In this document: in pieces, positions 1 to 6,170 of the stretch
Layout of the letters: every line of letters starts with the position of its first letter
Numbering within the stretch: the stretch's first letter is position 1
Position numbers and translations under genes: made by a program
Source of the DNA: Sulfurimicrobium sp964552675
Lineage (GTDB): Bacteria > Pseudomonadota > Gammaproteobacteria > Burkholderiales > Sulfuricellaceae
Length of the DNA stretch: 6,269 nucleotides
Assembly (NCBI GenBank): GCA_964552675.1
Contig: CAZKHJ010000050.1
Coordinates: 1-6,269, forward strand
Direction of reading: 5' to 3'
The notes under the pieces: model-generated
What the model was told of the DNA's origin: nothing
The model's database searches: none
What the model saw: only the letters and a program-made list of their open reading frames with translations

Positions 1-157
1 CAATTACGAACGCGGCATCTGCCCGGTCACCGAGCGCATGCACTTCCAGGAACTGTTGCACGGCGACTTCTGCCACGCCAACCTGAGTCAGGGCGACCTT
101 GAGGACATCGTGCGGGCTTTCCGCAAGGTCTTCGATAACATGTCTGAACTGGCCTGA
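1..157 (+). CDS. DegT/DnrJ/EryC1/StrS-family aminotransferase, C-terminal end (partial)
   Basis: This is the last 51 codons of a gene that begins left of the window; the frame opens at base 2 and stops at TGA 155-157. The peptide begins NYERGICPVTERMHFQELLH and ends in a helix like RAFRKVFDNMSEL. This pattern (G-I-C-P-V-T/A-E-R-M/L-H-F-x-E-L, then an acidic segment and 'D-L-E-D-I-V-R-A-F-x-K-V') is, from memory of the family, the C-terminus of PLP-dependent sugar aminotransferases. These transfer an amino group, usually from glutamate, to a keto sugar-nucleotide in the cytoplasm. The PLP-binding lysine lies in the missing part, so activity cannot be checked. It is followed 36 bases later by an N-acetyl sugar amidotransferase in the same direction, which supports a role in making the amino sugar modified by that operon. 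Family confidence is fairly good; the substrate is unknown. Confidence 0.7.
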   Translation, partial: NYERGICPVTERMHFQELLHGDFCHANLSQGDLEDIVRAFRKVFDNMSELA

Positions 158-193
158 CCGCCCCCCCCGTCTAACCAGAACCGAATTTCATCC

Positions 194-1336
194 ATGCGCT
201 ACTGCAAGAAATGCGTCAACCCGGACACCCGGCCCAATATCCACTTCGACGAGGAAGGCGTATGCCTGCCCTGCCGTTTTGCCGAGCAGAAGAAACACCA
301 TGAAGTCGACTGGGATGCGCGCCGCCGCGAGCTGGACGACATCATCCAGTGGGGGCGCGACCATACCTCCAGCAGCTACGACTGCATCGTCACGGTCAGC
401 GGCGGCAAGGACAGCATGCGCCAGGCCTTCTATGCGCGCGACGTGCTGAAGGCCAAGCCGCTGCTGGTCAGCTGCGCCTACCCGCCGGAGCAGATGTCCG
501 AACGCGGTGCACGCAACCTTGCCAACCTGATCGAGCACGGTTTTGACACGCTCAGCCTGAGCCTCGACCCGCAGACCTGGAAAGCCATGATGAACCAGGG
601 CTTCCTCAAGTACGCCAACTGGTGCAAATCCACCGAACTGGCGCTGTACGCGATCCCCATCCATGTCGCCATCGCCTACAAGATCCCGCTGGTCTTTCTC
701 GGCGAGAACCCCGCCTTCACCATCGGCGAGCGCACCGGCGGACTGGACGGCGATGCCTCGCGCATGAAATATTCCAATACCCTGGGCGGCGGCACCCCGG
801 ACCATCTCATGACCGAGAACATCACCCAGCAGGATGTGCATTTCTACCGCTACCCCTCCGACACCGAACTGTCCGATGCCAACCTGCGCCTGGTCTACCT
901 CGGCTACTACATCGAGGACTTCAACCATTACCGCAATGCCGAACTGGGCATTGCCAACGGCCTCGAAGTACGTCACGAGCCGCCGGAAAAAATCGGCGAC
1001 ATCAATGGCTACACCGCGCTGGACGAAGATTTTGTCATCGTCAACCAGATGATCAAGCACATCAAGCTCGGCTTTGGCCGCGTCACCGACCAGGCAGCGG
1101 AAGGCATCGCCCTGGGCCACATGGATCGTCAGACCGGCATCGACCTGGTCACCCGCTATGACGGCAAATGCGATCCCGTCTATATCAAACGCTATTGCCA
1201 GTACCTCGGCATCAGCGAGGAAAGATTCTGGGAAATCGTCGAATCTGTCCGGGGCAAGGACATCTGGGAAAAAGATGCCCAGGGCAACTGGAAACTGAAA
1301 GTGGATCTGGCTTCCAGCCCCTCCCTCGAGGATTGA
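194..1336 (+). CDS. N-acetyl sugar amidotransferase, paralog A (WbpG/PseA/WbuX family)
   Basis: This 380-residue cytoplasmic enzyme is predicted to activate the carbonyl of a sugar acetamido group with ATP and replace the oxygen with ammonia, giving an acetamidino group. Four cysteines in two CxxC pairs (C4/C7 and C24/C27) look like a small zinc-binding knuckle. The PP-loop ATP-pyrophosphatase motif SGGKDS lies at residues 69-74. Further on are the family-like blocks YKIPLVFLGEN and GFGRVTDQA, followed by GIDLVTRYDGK. The N-terminus MRYCKKC matches the MKYCKRC start of paralog B, which fixes this ATG although no good Shine-Dalgarno sequence precedes it; translation may depend on coupling to the upstream aminotransferase. 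Ammonia should come from the HisH/HisF-like pair encoded directly downstream. In P. aeruginosa the homologous WbpG works with HisH2/HisF2 in B-band O-antigen synthesis. The exact sugar substrate is not evident. Confidence 0.9.
   Translation: MRYCKKCVNPDTRPNIHFDEEGVCLPCRFAEQKKHHEVDWDARRRELDDIIQWGRDHTSSSYDCIVTVSGGKDSMRQAFYARDVLKAKPLLVSCAYPPEQMSERGARNLANLIEHGFDTLSLSLDPQTWKAMMNQGFLKYANWCKSTELALYAIPIHVAIAYKIPLVFLGENPAFTIGERTGGLDGDASRMKYSNTLGGGTPDHLMTENITQQDVHFYRYPSDTELSDANLRLVYLGYYIEDFNHYRNAELGIANGLEVRHEPPEKIGDINGYTALDEDFVIVNQMIKHIKLGFGRVTDQAAEGIALGHMDRQTGIDLVTRYDGKCDPVYIKRYCQYLGISEERFWEIVESVRGKDIWEKDAQGNWKLKVDLASSPSLED
1328..1332 (+). promoter_or_regulatory. Ribosome binding site of the hisH-like gene
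   Basis: GAGGA lies in the last codons of paralog A, ten bases before the ATG at 1343. It supports that start and suggests coupled translation of the two genes. Confidence 0.6.
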
Positions 1337-1342
1337 TCAAGC

Positions 1343-2148
1343 ATGAAACCCCGCATCTGCATCATTGATTACGGCATGGGCAACACCCAGTCGGTCGGCA
1401 ACGCCATCGAACACCTTGGCGCGGATTACCTGATTTCCAGCCGCAGGGAAGACATCCAGGCCAGCACCGCGCTGATCCTCCCCGGCGTGGGCGCCTTCGC
1501 CGCCGCGATGGAAAANNNNNNNNNNNNNNNNNNNNNNNNNNNNNNNNNNNNNNNNNNNNNNNNNNNNNNNNNNNNNNNNNNNNNNNNNNNNNNNNNNNNN
1601 NNNNNNNNNNNNNNNCCAGCACCGCGCTGATCCTCCCCGGCGTGGGCGCCTTCGCCGCCGCGATGGAAAATCTTCACAGGCTCGAACTGGTCGACATCCT
1701 GACCGACACGGTAGTCAGGCAGGGCAAGCCCTTTCTCGGTATTTGCCTGGGCATGCAACTGCTGGCCCAGGACTCCGTCGAACTCGGACACCATGCCGGC
1801 CTGGGCTGGATCGAGGGCCACGTGATTGCCTTCGAACCTTCCCACGAGGTGCGCATTCCCCATGTCGGCTGGAACAACTGCCACATCCGCAAACAGGAGC
1901 CCCTGTTCCACAACCTGGCCGAGGATGCGCATTTCTATTTCGACCACAGCTACCACCTGACCTGCCCGCATGATCTGGTCAGCGCCACTTTCGACTACGG
2001 CGGCCACTTCGTGGCATCCGTGCAGAAGGACAACATCTTCGCCACCCAGTTTCACCCGGAAAAAAGTCAGCGCCACGGCCTTCGGCTGCTCAGGAACTTC
2101 CTGAACTTCGCCGCCGCCAAATCCTCCGAGGAAGCGCAGCCATGCTGA
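1343..2148 (+). CDS. hisH: HisH-like glutamine amidotransferase subunit (interrupted only by an assembly gap)
   Basis: This is a class I (triad) glutaminase related to the HisH subunit of imidazole glycerol phosphate synthase; it hydrolyses glutamine and passes ammonia to the HisF partner. As written the gene is broken by 100 N plus a 55-base duplicated overlap, 155 bases in all, which is not a multiple of three and shifts the frame. Joining 1343-1515 to 1671-2148 gives one open frame of 216 residues, a normal HisH length. In that protein the oxyanion-loop motif PGVGAF is at 47-52, the nucleophile is C83 in GICLGMQ, and the His/Glu pair is H186 and E188 in QFHPEKS. The ATG at 1642 is only an internal Met (M56), not a real start. 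Its place between two sugar amidotransferases, with no other his genes, argues for sugar amidination (HisH2/WbuY type) rather than histidine synthesis. The stop overlaps the hisF start by 7 nt. Confidence 0.9.
1461..1515 (+). repeat. 55-base direct repeat, left copy (contig-end overlap)
   Basis: This stretch, running from CCAGCACCGCG to GCGATGGAAAA and ending at the first N, is identical base for base to 1616-1670 just after the gap. It encodes the HisH segment around PGVGAF. An exact 55-base match ending precisely at both gap edges is what two unmerged de Bruijn-graph contigs sharing a k=55 overlap would show. Confidence 0.9.
1516..1615. other. Assembly gap of exactly 100 N, very probably of zero or negative true length
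   Basis: The round number of N is a scaffolding placeholder, not a measured distance. The 55 bases on its left are repeated exactly on its right, and merging the copies restores the hisH frame, so no sequence is likely to be missing. Confidence 0.95.
1616..1670 (+). repeat. 55-base direct repeat, right copy (contig-end overlap)
   Basis: Exact copy of 1461-1515, beginning at the first base after the N run. It is read in a different frame from the left copy relative to the HisH start, because the intervening length (155) is not divisible by three. This is strong evidence that only one copy exists in the genome. Confidence 0.9.
2128..2134 (+). promoter_or_regulatory. Ribosome binding site of the hisF-like gene
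   Basis: GAGGAAG lies seven bases before the ATG at 2142, inside the 3' end of hisH. It confirms the hisF start that overlaps the hisH stop and points to translational coupling. Confidence 0.7.
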
Positions 2149-3011
2149 AAACCCGCGTCGTGGGCGTGCTGACCATCAAAAACGGCATCGTCGTCCAGAG
2201 CATCCAGTTCAAACGCTACCTGCCGGTCGGCCGGGTTGCCATCGCCGTGGAATATCTCAACCGCTGGGGCATCGACGACATCGTCCTGCTCGACCTGGAT
2301 GCCACGCCCCAAGGCCGGGCGCCGGAGGTGGAAAAACTCCGCGAATATTCCCGTTTCTGCCAGGTACCGCTCACTGTCGGTGGCGGCGTGCGCAGCGTGA
2401 AAGACATGGAAAACCTGCTGCATGCCGGCGCCGACCGGATCGCCCTCAACGCCTCGGCCATTGCCAGCCCCGAGTTGATCAGCGAAGGGGCGAGACTGTT
2501 CGGCACGCAGTGCATGGTGGTTTCGATCGACGCCCGACGCATAGCGAACGGAAACTATCAGGCATTCACTCATTCCGGCACCAAAGCGACTGGCCACAGC
2601 CCGGAAAAACTGGCCCGCCAGCTGGAGGAAATGGGCGCGGGCGAAATCCTGCTGACCTCCATCGATAACGACGGCATGAAACAGGGCTTCGACCTGGAAC
2701 TCACCCGCCGCGTCGCCGAGGCCGTGGATATCCCGCTGGTTACCTGCGGCGGCGCAGGCCACCCGCTGCACCTTCTGGAGGCATGCAAGCTGGGCATATC
2801 GGGCGTTGCCGCCGGCAACTTCTACCACTATACCGAGCACAGTGTCATCGTGGCCAAGAGCTACCTGCACGCAGCCGGGGTCAATGTCCGGCTCGACTCC
2901 TTCGTCACCTACGACGACTGCCATTTCGACGGCGATGGCCGCGTGGCGCGGATCAGCGACGAAGTTCTGGACAAGCTGCGCTTCAGGGTGATCCCCGAGG
3001 AAGTCATATGA
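2142..3011 (+). CDS. hisF: HisF-like synthase subunit of acetamidino-sugar pathway (HisF2/WbuZ type)
   Basis: This 289-residue (beta/alpha)8-barrel protein is homologous to the cyclase subunit of imidazole glycerol phosphate synthase. HisF-like landmarks are LDLDATPQGR (50-59), VGGGVRS (79-85), IDARR (129-133), CGGAG (202-206) and a C-terminal phosphate-loop-like AAGNFYHY (223-230). By alignment to the E. coli and T. maritima enzymes, the second catalytic aspartate is kept (D130), but the first, Asp11, is a threonine here (VLT in place of CLD). Loss of Asp11 argues against true histidine biosynthesis and for use of the barrel as an ammonia conduit for a sugar amidotransferase. About 39 residues (251-289) extend beyond the usual HisF end. 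The start overlaps the hisH stop by 7 nt, and the stop overlaps the next ATG in ATGA. The partner is the adjacent HisH-like protein; the ammonia acceptor could be paralog A, B or both. Confidence 0.9.
   Translation: MLKTRVVGVLTIKNGIVVQSIQFKRYLPVGRVAIAVEYLNRWGIDDIVLLDLDATPQGRAPEVEKLREYSRFCQVPLTVGGGVRSVKDMENLLHAGADRIALNASAIASPELISEGARLFGTQCMVVSIDARRIANGNYQAFTHSGTKATGHSPEKLARQLEEMGAGEILLTSIDNDGMKQGFDLELTRRVAEAVDIPLVTCGGAGHPLHLLEACKLGISGVAAGNFYHYTEHSVIVAKSYLHAAGVNVRLDSFVTYDDCHFDGDGRVARISDEVLDKLRFRVIPEEVI
2997..3003 (+). promoter_or_regulatory. Ribosome binding site of amidotransferase paralog B
   Basis: GAGGAAG lies four bases before the ATG at 3008, within the end of hisF. It selects this start over an in-frame ATG at 2783 that would lie more than 200 bases inside hisF. 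Confidence 0.65.
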
Positions 3012-4267
3012 AATATTGCAAACGCTGCCTCTACCCGGAAAACCACCCCCTCAACCTCACCTTCGACGCGGAAGGCGTATGCAGCGGCTGCCGTGTGCAT
3101 GAGGAAAAAGACCAGATCGACTGGGCCGAGCGCAAGGAGAAATTGCGCGGCCTGCTCAACGAGTTCAAGTCGCGCTCGCGCAGCCTGCACGACTGCATCA
3201 TCCCCGTCTCGGGCGGGCGCGACTCCTATTTCATCGTGCACACCATCAAGCACGAATTCGGCATGCGCCCCCTGCTGGTCAACTACAACAAGCACTACAA
3301 CACCCGCATGGGCATTCGCAACCTGGCCTATCTGCAATCCCTGCTCGGCTGCGACATCTTCACCCAGACTGCCAGCCCCGCCCTGGTCAAGAAGGTGACG
3401 CGCGAATCCCTGCGCCAGCTCGGCAGCATGTACTGGCACTGTCTGGCTGGTGGCACGGTGTTCCCGGTTCAGATCGCGGTCAAATTCAAGATTCCCCTGA
3501 TCATCTGGGGCGCACACCAGGGCAACGACCAGGTCGGGATGTTCTCCCATCTCGATGAGGTGGAAATGACCCGCAAATACCGCAAGGACCACGACCTGAT
3601 GGGCATGGAAGCCGAAGACCTGGTGCGCAACAGCGAAGAACTCACCCTGGCCGACATGGAACCCTTCCTCTATCCCCACGACAACGAAATCCGCTCCGTC
3701 GGGGTACGCGGCATCTACCTCAACAACTACATCCGCTGGGATTCCAAGGCCCAGCACGAAAAGATGATTGCCGCCTACGGCTATGAAACCTCGGCCCAGC
3801 AGCGCACCTTCGACACCTACAACGATGTCGACAGCTTTCACTACTCCGGCATCCACGACTACATCAAATTCCTCAAATGGGGCTACGGCAAGGTAAGCGA
3901 CCACGCCAGCCGTGAAATCCGCCTCAAGCGTCTCACCCGCGAGGAAGGCATTGATCTGGTACAGCGCTACCAGGACAAAAAACCCGAAGACCTGGCCCTG
4001 TTCCTGAAATGGGCGGAAATCAGTGAAGACCAGTTCTGGCAATGGATAGACCGGAAACGCGACCCGCGCATCTGGTCACGCAATGAGCGTGGCGAATGGG
4101 TATTGCAGGACTCCATTCTCAACCATCGCCAGGACCCGGGCGTAGATACCGTGCGTCTGGAGCGCAAGGAAACCTGCGAGTTCCAGCTCAATCCCCCGCG
4201 CGATCCCAATGCCGTCGAAGACCAATACATCCTGATCGGACGTGGCTGGGTCGACCAGCCGGAATAA
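3008..4267 (+). CDS. N-acetyl sugar amidotransferase, paralog B (WbpG/PseA/WbuX family), with C-terminal extension
   Basis: This 419-residue second member of the ATP-dependent sugar amidotransferase family is clearly related to, but strongly diverged from, paralog A. Shared features are the MKYCKRC start, two CxxC pairs (C4/C7, C25/C28), a PP-loop at 68-73 reading SGGRDS (Lys in A is Arg here), the FKIPLIIWGAH block, and GYGKVSDHA followed by GIDLVQRYQDK. The central segment after the PP-loop differs: GMFSHLDEVEMTRKYRKDHD here replaces the GERTGGLDGDASRMKYSNTL region of A, which suggests another substrate or a distinct subunit role. The last ~52 residues (368-419) have no counterpart in A. 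The start is fixed by homology to A, a GAGGAAG ribosome site and an ATGA overlap with hisF. It presumably also uses ammonia from the HisH/HisF pair. It is followed 12 bases later by a GNAT acetyltransferase. Confidence 0.9.
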   Translation: MKYCKRCLYPENHPLNLTFDAEGVCSGCRVHEEKDQIDWAERKEKLRGLLNEFKSRSRSLHDCIIPVSGGRDSYFIVHTIKHEFGMRPLLVNYNKHYNTRMGIRNLAYLQSLLGCDIFTQTASPALVKKVTRESLRQLGSMYWHCLAGGTVFPVQIAVKFKIPLIIWGAHQGNDQVGMFSHLDEVEMTRKYRKDHDLMGMEAEDLVRNSEELTLADMEPFLYPHDNEIRSVGVRGIYLNNYIRWDSKAQHEKMIAAYGYETSAQQRTFDTYNDVDSFHYSGIHDYIKFLKWGYGKVSDHASREIRLKRLTREEGIDLVQRYQDKKPEDLALFLKWAEISEDQFWQWIDRKRDPRIWSRNERGEWVLQDSILNHRQDPGVDTVRLERKETCEFQLNPPRDPNAVEDQYILIGRGWVDQPE

Positions 4268-4279
4268 GGCGCAAAACCC

Positions 4280-4813
4280 ATGGCCAGACTACCCGAACTC
4301 GAAACCCCCAGACTGCGCATCATCCCTTTCAATGAACAGTTGCTGACCGAGCGCTATGTCGGCTGGCTCAATGATCCGGATGTCGTGCGCTACAGCGAGC
4401 AGCGCCACCGCCGCCACGACCTGGCGGGCTGCGCCGCCTATTTCAACAGCTTTGAGCACTCGCCGCATTTCTTCAGTGCCATCCTGCACAAAGGCGCACC
4501 GGACGAACACATCGGCAATATCAGCATCGCCGTGGACAAAGCCAACCGGGTCGCCGACATCTCCATCATGATCGGGGAAAAACGCTACTGGGGACAGGCG
4601 CTAGGTGCTGAGGCCTGGCAATGCGTCATGGATGAACTATTTGCTCACCAGAACATCCGCAAGATCACCGCCGGCACCATGGCCATCAATCACGGCATGA
4701 TCTCGGTCATGAAGCGTTGCGGCATGGCGGAGGAAGGGCGCCGCAGAAGACAGTTCCTGTGCGAGGGGCAGGAAGTGGACATGGTGCTGGCCGCCGTATT
4801 TGCTTGTGCATAG
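4280..4813 (+). CDS. GNAT-family N-acetyltransferase (RimJ/RimL-like), probably amino-sugar acetylating
   Basis: This 177-residue protein has the GNAT layout. It opens with ETPRLRIIPF, followed by a strand-rich core (HIGNISIAVD, ADISIMIGE). The acetyl-CoA loop region is RYWGQALGAEA (102-112), and next comes IRKITAGTMAINHGMISVMK with the conserved asparagine N137, then KRCGMAEEGRRRR. Proteins of this type move an acetyl group from acetyl-CoA to an amine. Here the likely substrate is the amino sugar made by the upstream aminotransferase, giving the acetamido group that the amidotransferases convert to acetamidino. This role is inferred from context; sequence alone does not separate it from protein N-alpha acetylation. 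The ATG is 12 bases after the paralog B stop, with AAGG at 4266-4269 as a modest ribosome site. It is the last visible gene of the + strand operon and faces a convergent gene, with no obvious hairpin terminator between them. Confidence 0.8.
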   Translation: MARLPELETPRLRIIPFNEQLLTERYVGWLNDPDVVRYSEQRHRRHDLAGCAAYFNSFEHSPHFFSAILHKGAPDEHIGNISIAVDKANRVADISIMIGEKRYWGQALGAEAWQCVMDELFAHQNIRKITAGTMAINHGMISVMKRCGMAEEGRRRRQFLCEGQEVDMVLAAVFACA

Positions 4814-4853
4814 GACGGCCGGCGCTCCCCAGAAGATTGGATCCTACTACGTG

Positions 4854-5396
4854 TTAATGAGTAGCCATATCTCTGACTAGGCGAACCATACCTGTCTGGC
4901 TGGTTTTATCCTTCGCAAAACCATACCCTGCGCCAAACCCAATTCCCCAAGCAGAACCTGTCGAACTGGCCACCGAGGTGGAACTCCAAAACCAGGAACC
5001 GTCCGTGTTGGGGAAGATATTTTCATTGATAGCTGGATTGAAGCAACGGGTCTCCACCAAGGATTGCAGCTCCTTCAGGTTGGGAACGCGCCAGTCGGCA
5101 TAACCCGCGAATTTCTCCTGGTTGGATTTTGTAGCCGAGGCGATGGCATCTGGCCAGCTTAGCAATTGCGCCTTCCCTTCCTGACATTGCTTGCCTTGCA
5201 GGCCTTCCGAACAGATTTTCCACATCAGATTTGTACTGATGTCAGTCACGGTGCCATTATCATGAACCGTGAAGTTTGCGTCCGGTGAGGTAGATGCCTG
5301 TTCTGACCGACAAATGGCTGCGCCTGTAGCTAGGGCAGGGAGCAGAAGAGCCATGAAGAGAATTGTTGAGAAATATTTGTTCATGTTATAGCCCAT
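4854..5396 (-). CDS. Exported DUF1566 (Lcl-type) domain protein, 180 aa
   Basis: The protein starts with a signal peptide (hydrophobic run STILFMALLLPALATGA, likely cleaved before residues 27-28), so it should act in the periplasm or at the cell surface. The mature part is essentially one DUF1566 unit: FTVHDNGTVTDISTNLMWK (42-60), a CSEG..GKQC cysteine pair (C62, C71), DWRVPNLKELQSLVE (101-115), C118, IFPNTDGSWFWSST (127-140) and a terminal MVRLVR (170-175). The function of this domain is poorly defined; it occurs in surface adhesins such as Legionella Lcl and may be lectin-like. The ATG at 5396 has no clear ribosome site. An in-frame ATG at 5384 (giving MNKYFS...) is an equally good start and a more typical signal-peptide beginning. 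It lies 11 bases after the other DUF1566 gene, probably in one transcript, and has lower GC than the glycan operon. Confidence 0.8.
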   Translation of the reverse strand: MGYNMNKYFSTILFMALLLPALATGAAICRSEQASTSPDANFTVHDNGTVTDISTNLMWKICSEGLQGKQCQEGKAQLLSWPDAIASATKSNQEKFAGYADWRVPNLKELQSLVETRCFNPAINENIFPNTDGSWFWSSTSVASSTGSAWGIGFGAGYGFAKDKTSQTGMVRLVRDMATH

Positions 5397-5407
5397 TTCT
5401 GTTTACT

Positions 5408-6157
5408 TTATTTGGAGGTTCTCACCAGGCGTACCGCATAGGAAGCTCCCTGGTTACCAGTGCCGATCAATCCCTTGCCGAAGTGGATATCCCAAGCCAC
5501 TCCTGCTGGGTCAAGCGCGTAGGCTGAACGCACCCAATGCCACGAAGGAGCGGTATTCGGAAAGAAAGTCTTGTCGACTAGGGGAGTACTGGTTGCGCTG
5601 AAATCCAATATAGAAAGTAATTCCCTGATTTCCGGAACACGCCAATCCGAGTGGCCACATAAACCCTGACGGTTAACCGCATCCACATAGTCACCTGTGG
5701 TCTGGCAGGCATCTACGTTGGATGCATCGCAGGAACTGGCGGCCTTGGATTTTTTGGGGTCTTCGAACTGCCAGCCATAACGACCATCCATATGGCGCAG
5801 GGCTCCGGGCAAAGTCGTTTTAATTTCCCATATCAAACCGGTCACATTATCCCGTGTACAAGCCCAATCACCGGGCTTACTGCCTTGTTCAGCGCTGACG
5901 GGCAATGCACTACCATCGTTGGCAATTTTGGTGAAATCGAAACCTGCATTCCCTTCGCCTTGTTTCTTCAGCAAACCAGCGAGAAAGAAGGCGTCACGAC
6001 CTGTGCTGCCATCATCTTGGAATATGCTGCAATCGGTAACGGCGCCTTTGCCGTCGAAACAACCGGTTTGCCCGCTATCATTCAAGTTGGCGCCTATTGC
6101 CGTCGCAGTCGCAGTCGCAAATCCGGGCAGAAGAAAAAACCAATACGAAAGTTTCAA
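5408..6157 (-). CDS. Exported DUF1566 (Lcl-type) domain protein, 249 aa, TTG start
   Basis: The start codon is TTG (6157-6155), chosen because TGGAGGG lies six bases upstream and the N-terminus then forms a short signal peptide (LSYWFFLLPGFATATATAIGA). The first part of the mature protein has LNDSGQTGC with C33/C43, GRDAFF and AGFDFTKIANDGS; next come WACTRDNVTGLIWEIKT (98-114), a C143/C151 pair, GLCGHSDWRVPEIRELLSIL (165-184), FFPNTAPSWHW (198-208) and the closing AVRLVR. This is a full-length DUF1566 protein of the kind often seen in multiple copies in beta- and gammaproteobacteria. It is a paralog of the 180-aa protein downstream, sharing DWRVP, FPNT..SW and VRLVR. No enzymatic motif is visible, and surface or periplasmic binding is only a guess. 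A three-copy hexanucleotide repeat codes for Ala-Thr pairs in the signal peptide. Confidence 0.82.
   Translation of the reverse strand: MKLSYWFFLLPGFATATATAIGANLNDSGQTGCFDGKGAVTDCSIFQDDGSTGRDAFFLAGLLKKQGEGNAGFDFTKIANDGSALPVSAEQGSKPGDWACTRDNVTGLIWEIKTTLPGALRHMDGRYGWQFEDPKKSKAASSCDASNVDACQTTGDYVDAVNRQGLCGHSDWRVPEIRELLSILDFSATSTPLVDKTFFPNTAPSWHWVRSAYALDPAGVAWDIHFGKGLIGTGNQGASYAVRLVRTSK
6102..6119 (-). repeat. Hexanucleotide tandem repeat, 3 copies, within a signal peptide
   Basis: GTCGCA on the + strand (TGCGAC in the coding direction) occurs three times without interruption. It encodes an Ala-Thr-Ala-Thr-Ala-Thr stretch near the end of the signal peptide. The unit is two codons long, so copy-number change would keep the frame and only alter signal-peptide length. 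Confidence 0.7.
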
Positions 6158-6163
6158 ATTTAA

Positions 6164-6170
6164 CCCTCCA
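6164..6170 (-). promoter_or_regulatory. Strong Shine-Dalgarno sequence that decides a TTG start
   Basis: In the coding direction the sequence is TGGAGGG, then six bases, then TTG. This is the best ribosome site in the window and is the reason for accepting a non-ATG start for the 249-aa DUF1566 gene. Confidence 0.75.

Noticed and set aside
161..168. Run of eight C between the aminotransferase stop and amidotransferase A, as a phase-variable tract
   Set aside because: It lies after a stop codon and outside both frames, is short, and is not placed between promoter elements I can identify.
188..1120. A 310-codon open frame on the - strand opposite amidotransferase A
   Set aside because: It is antisense to a gene with clear cysteine and PP-loop motifs. 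Its protein is repetitive in Val/Ala/Gly/Asp and matches no family I recognise; long antisense frames are common in GC-rich coding DNA.
1343..1630. hisH as a pseudogene with a frameshift
   Set aside because: The frame is lost only because the gap plus the duplicated overlap totals 155 bases; merging the overlap restores the full gene.
2783..3007. Upstream extension of amidotransferase B to an in-frame ATG at 2783
   Set aside because: It would overlap hisF by over 200 bases and reads as Arg/Pro-rich nonsense. The ATG at 3008 has a ribosome site and an N-terminus matching paralog A.
2909..4042. A 377-codon open frame on the - strand opposite amidotransferase B and the end of hisF
   Set aside because: Antisense shadow spanning two real genes, with biased low-complexity composition and no recognisable motif.
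4814..4870. Rho-independent terminator between the convergent GNAT and DUF1566 genes
   Set aside because: Only a weak 5-base CTACT/AGTAG pairing with an 11-base loop and a short CGGCCG palindrome are present. Neither has a following T run on either strand.
5792..6163. A 123-codon + strand open frame opposite the 249-aa DUF1566 gene
   Set aside because: It is antisense to a gene with strong family motifs, a good ribosome site and a signal peptide, and has no features of its own.
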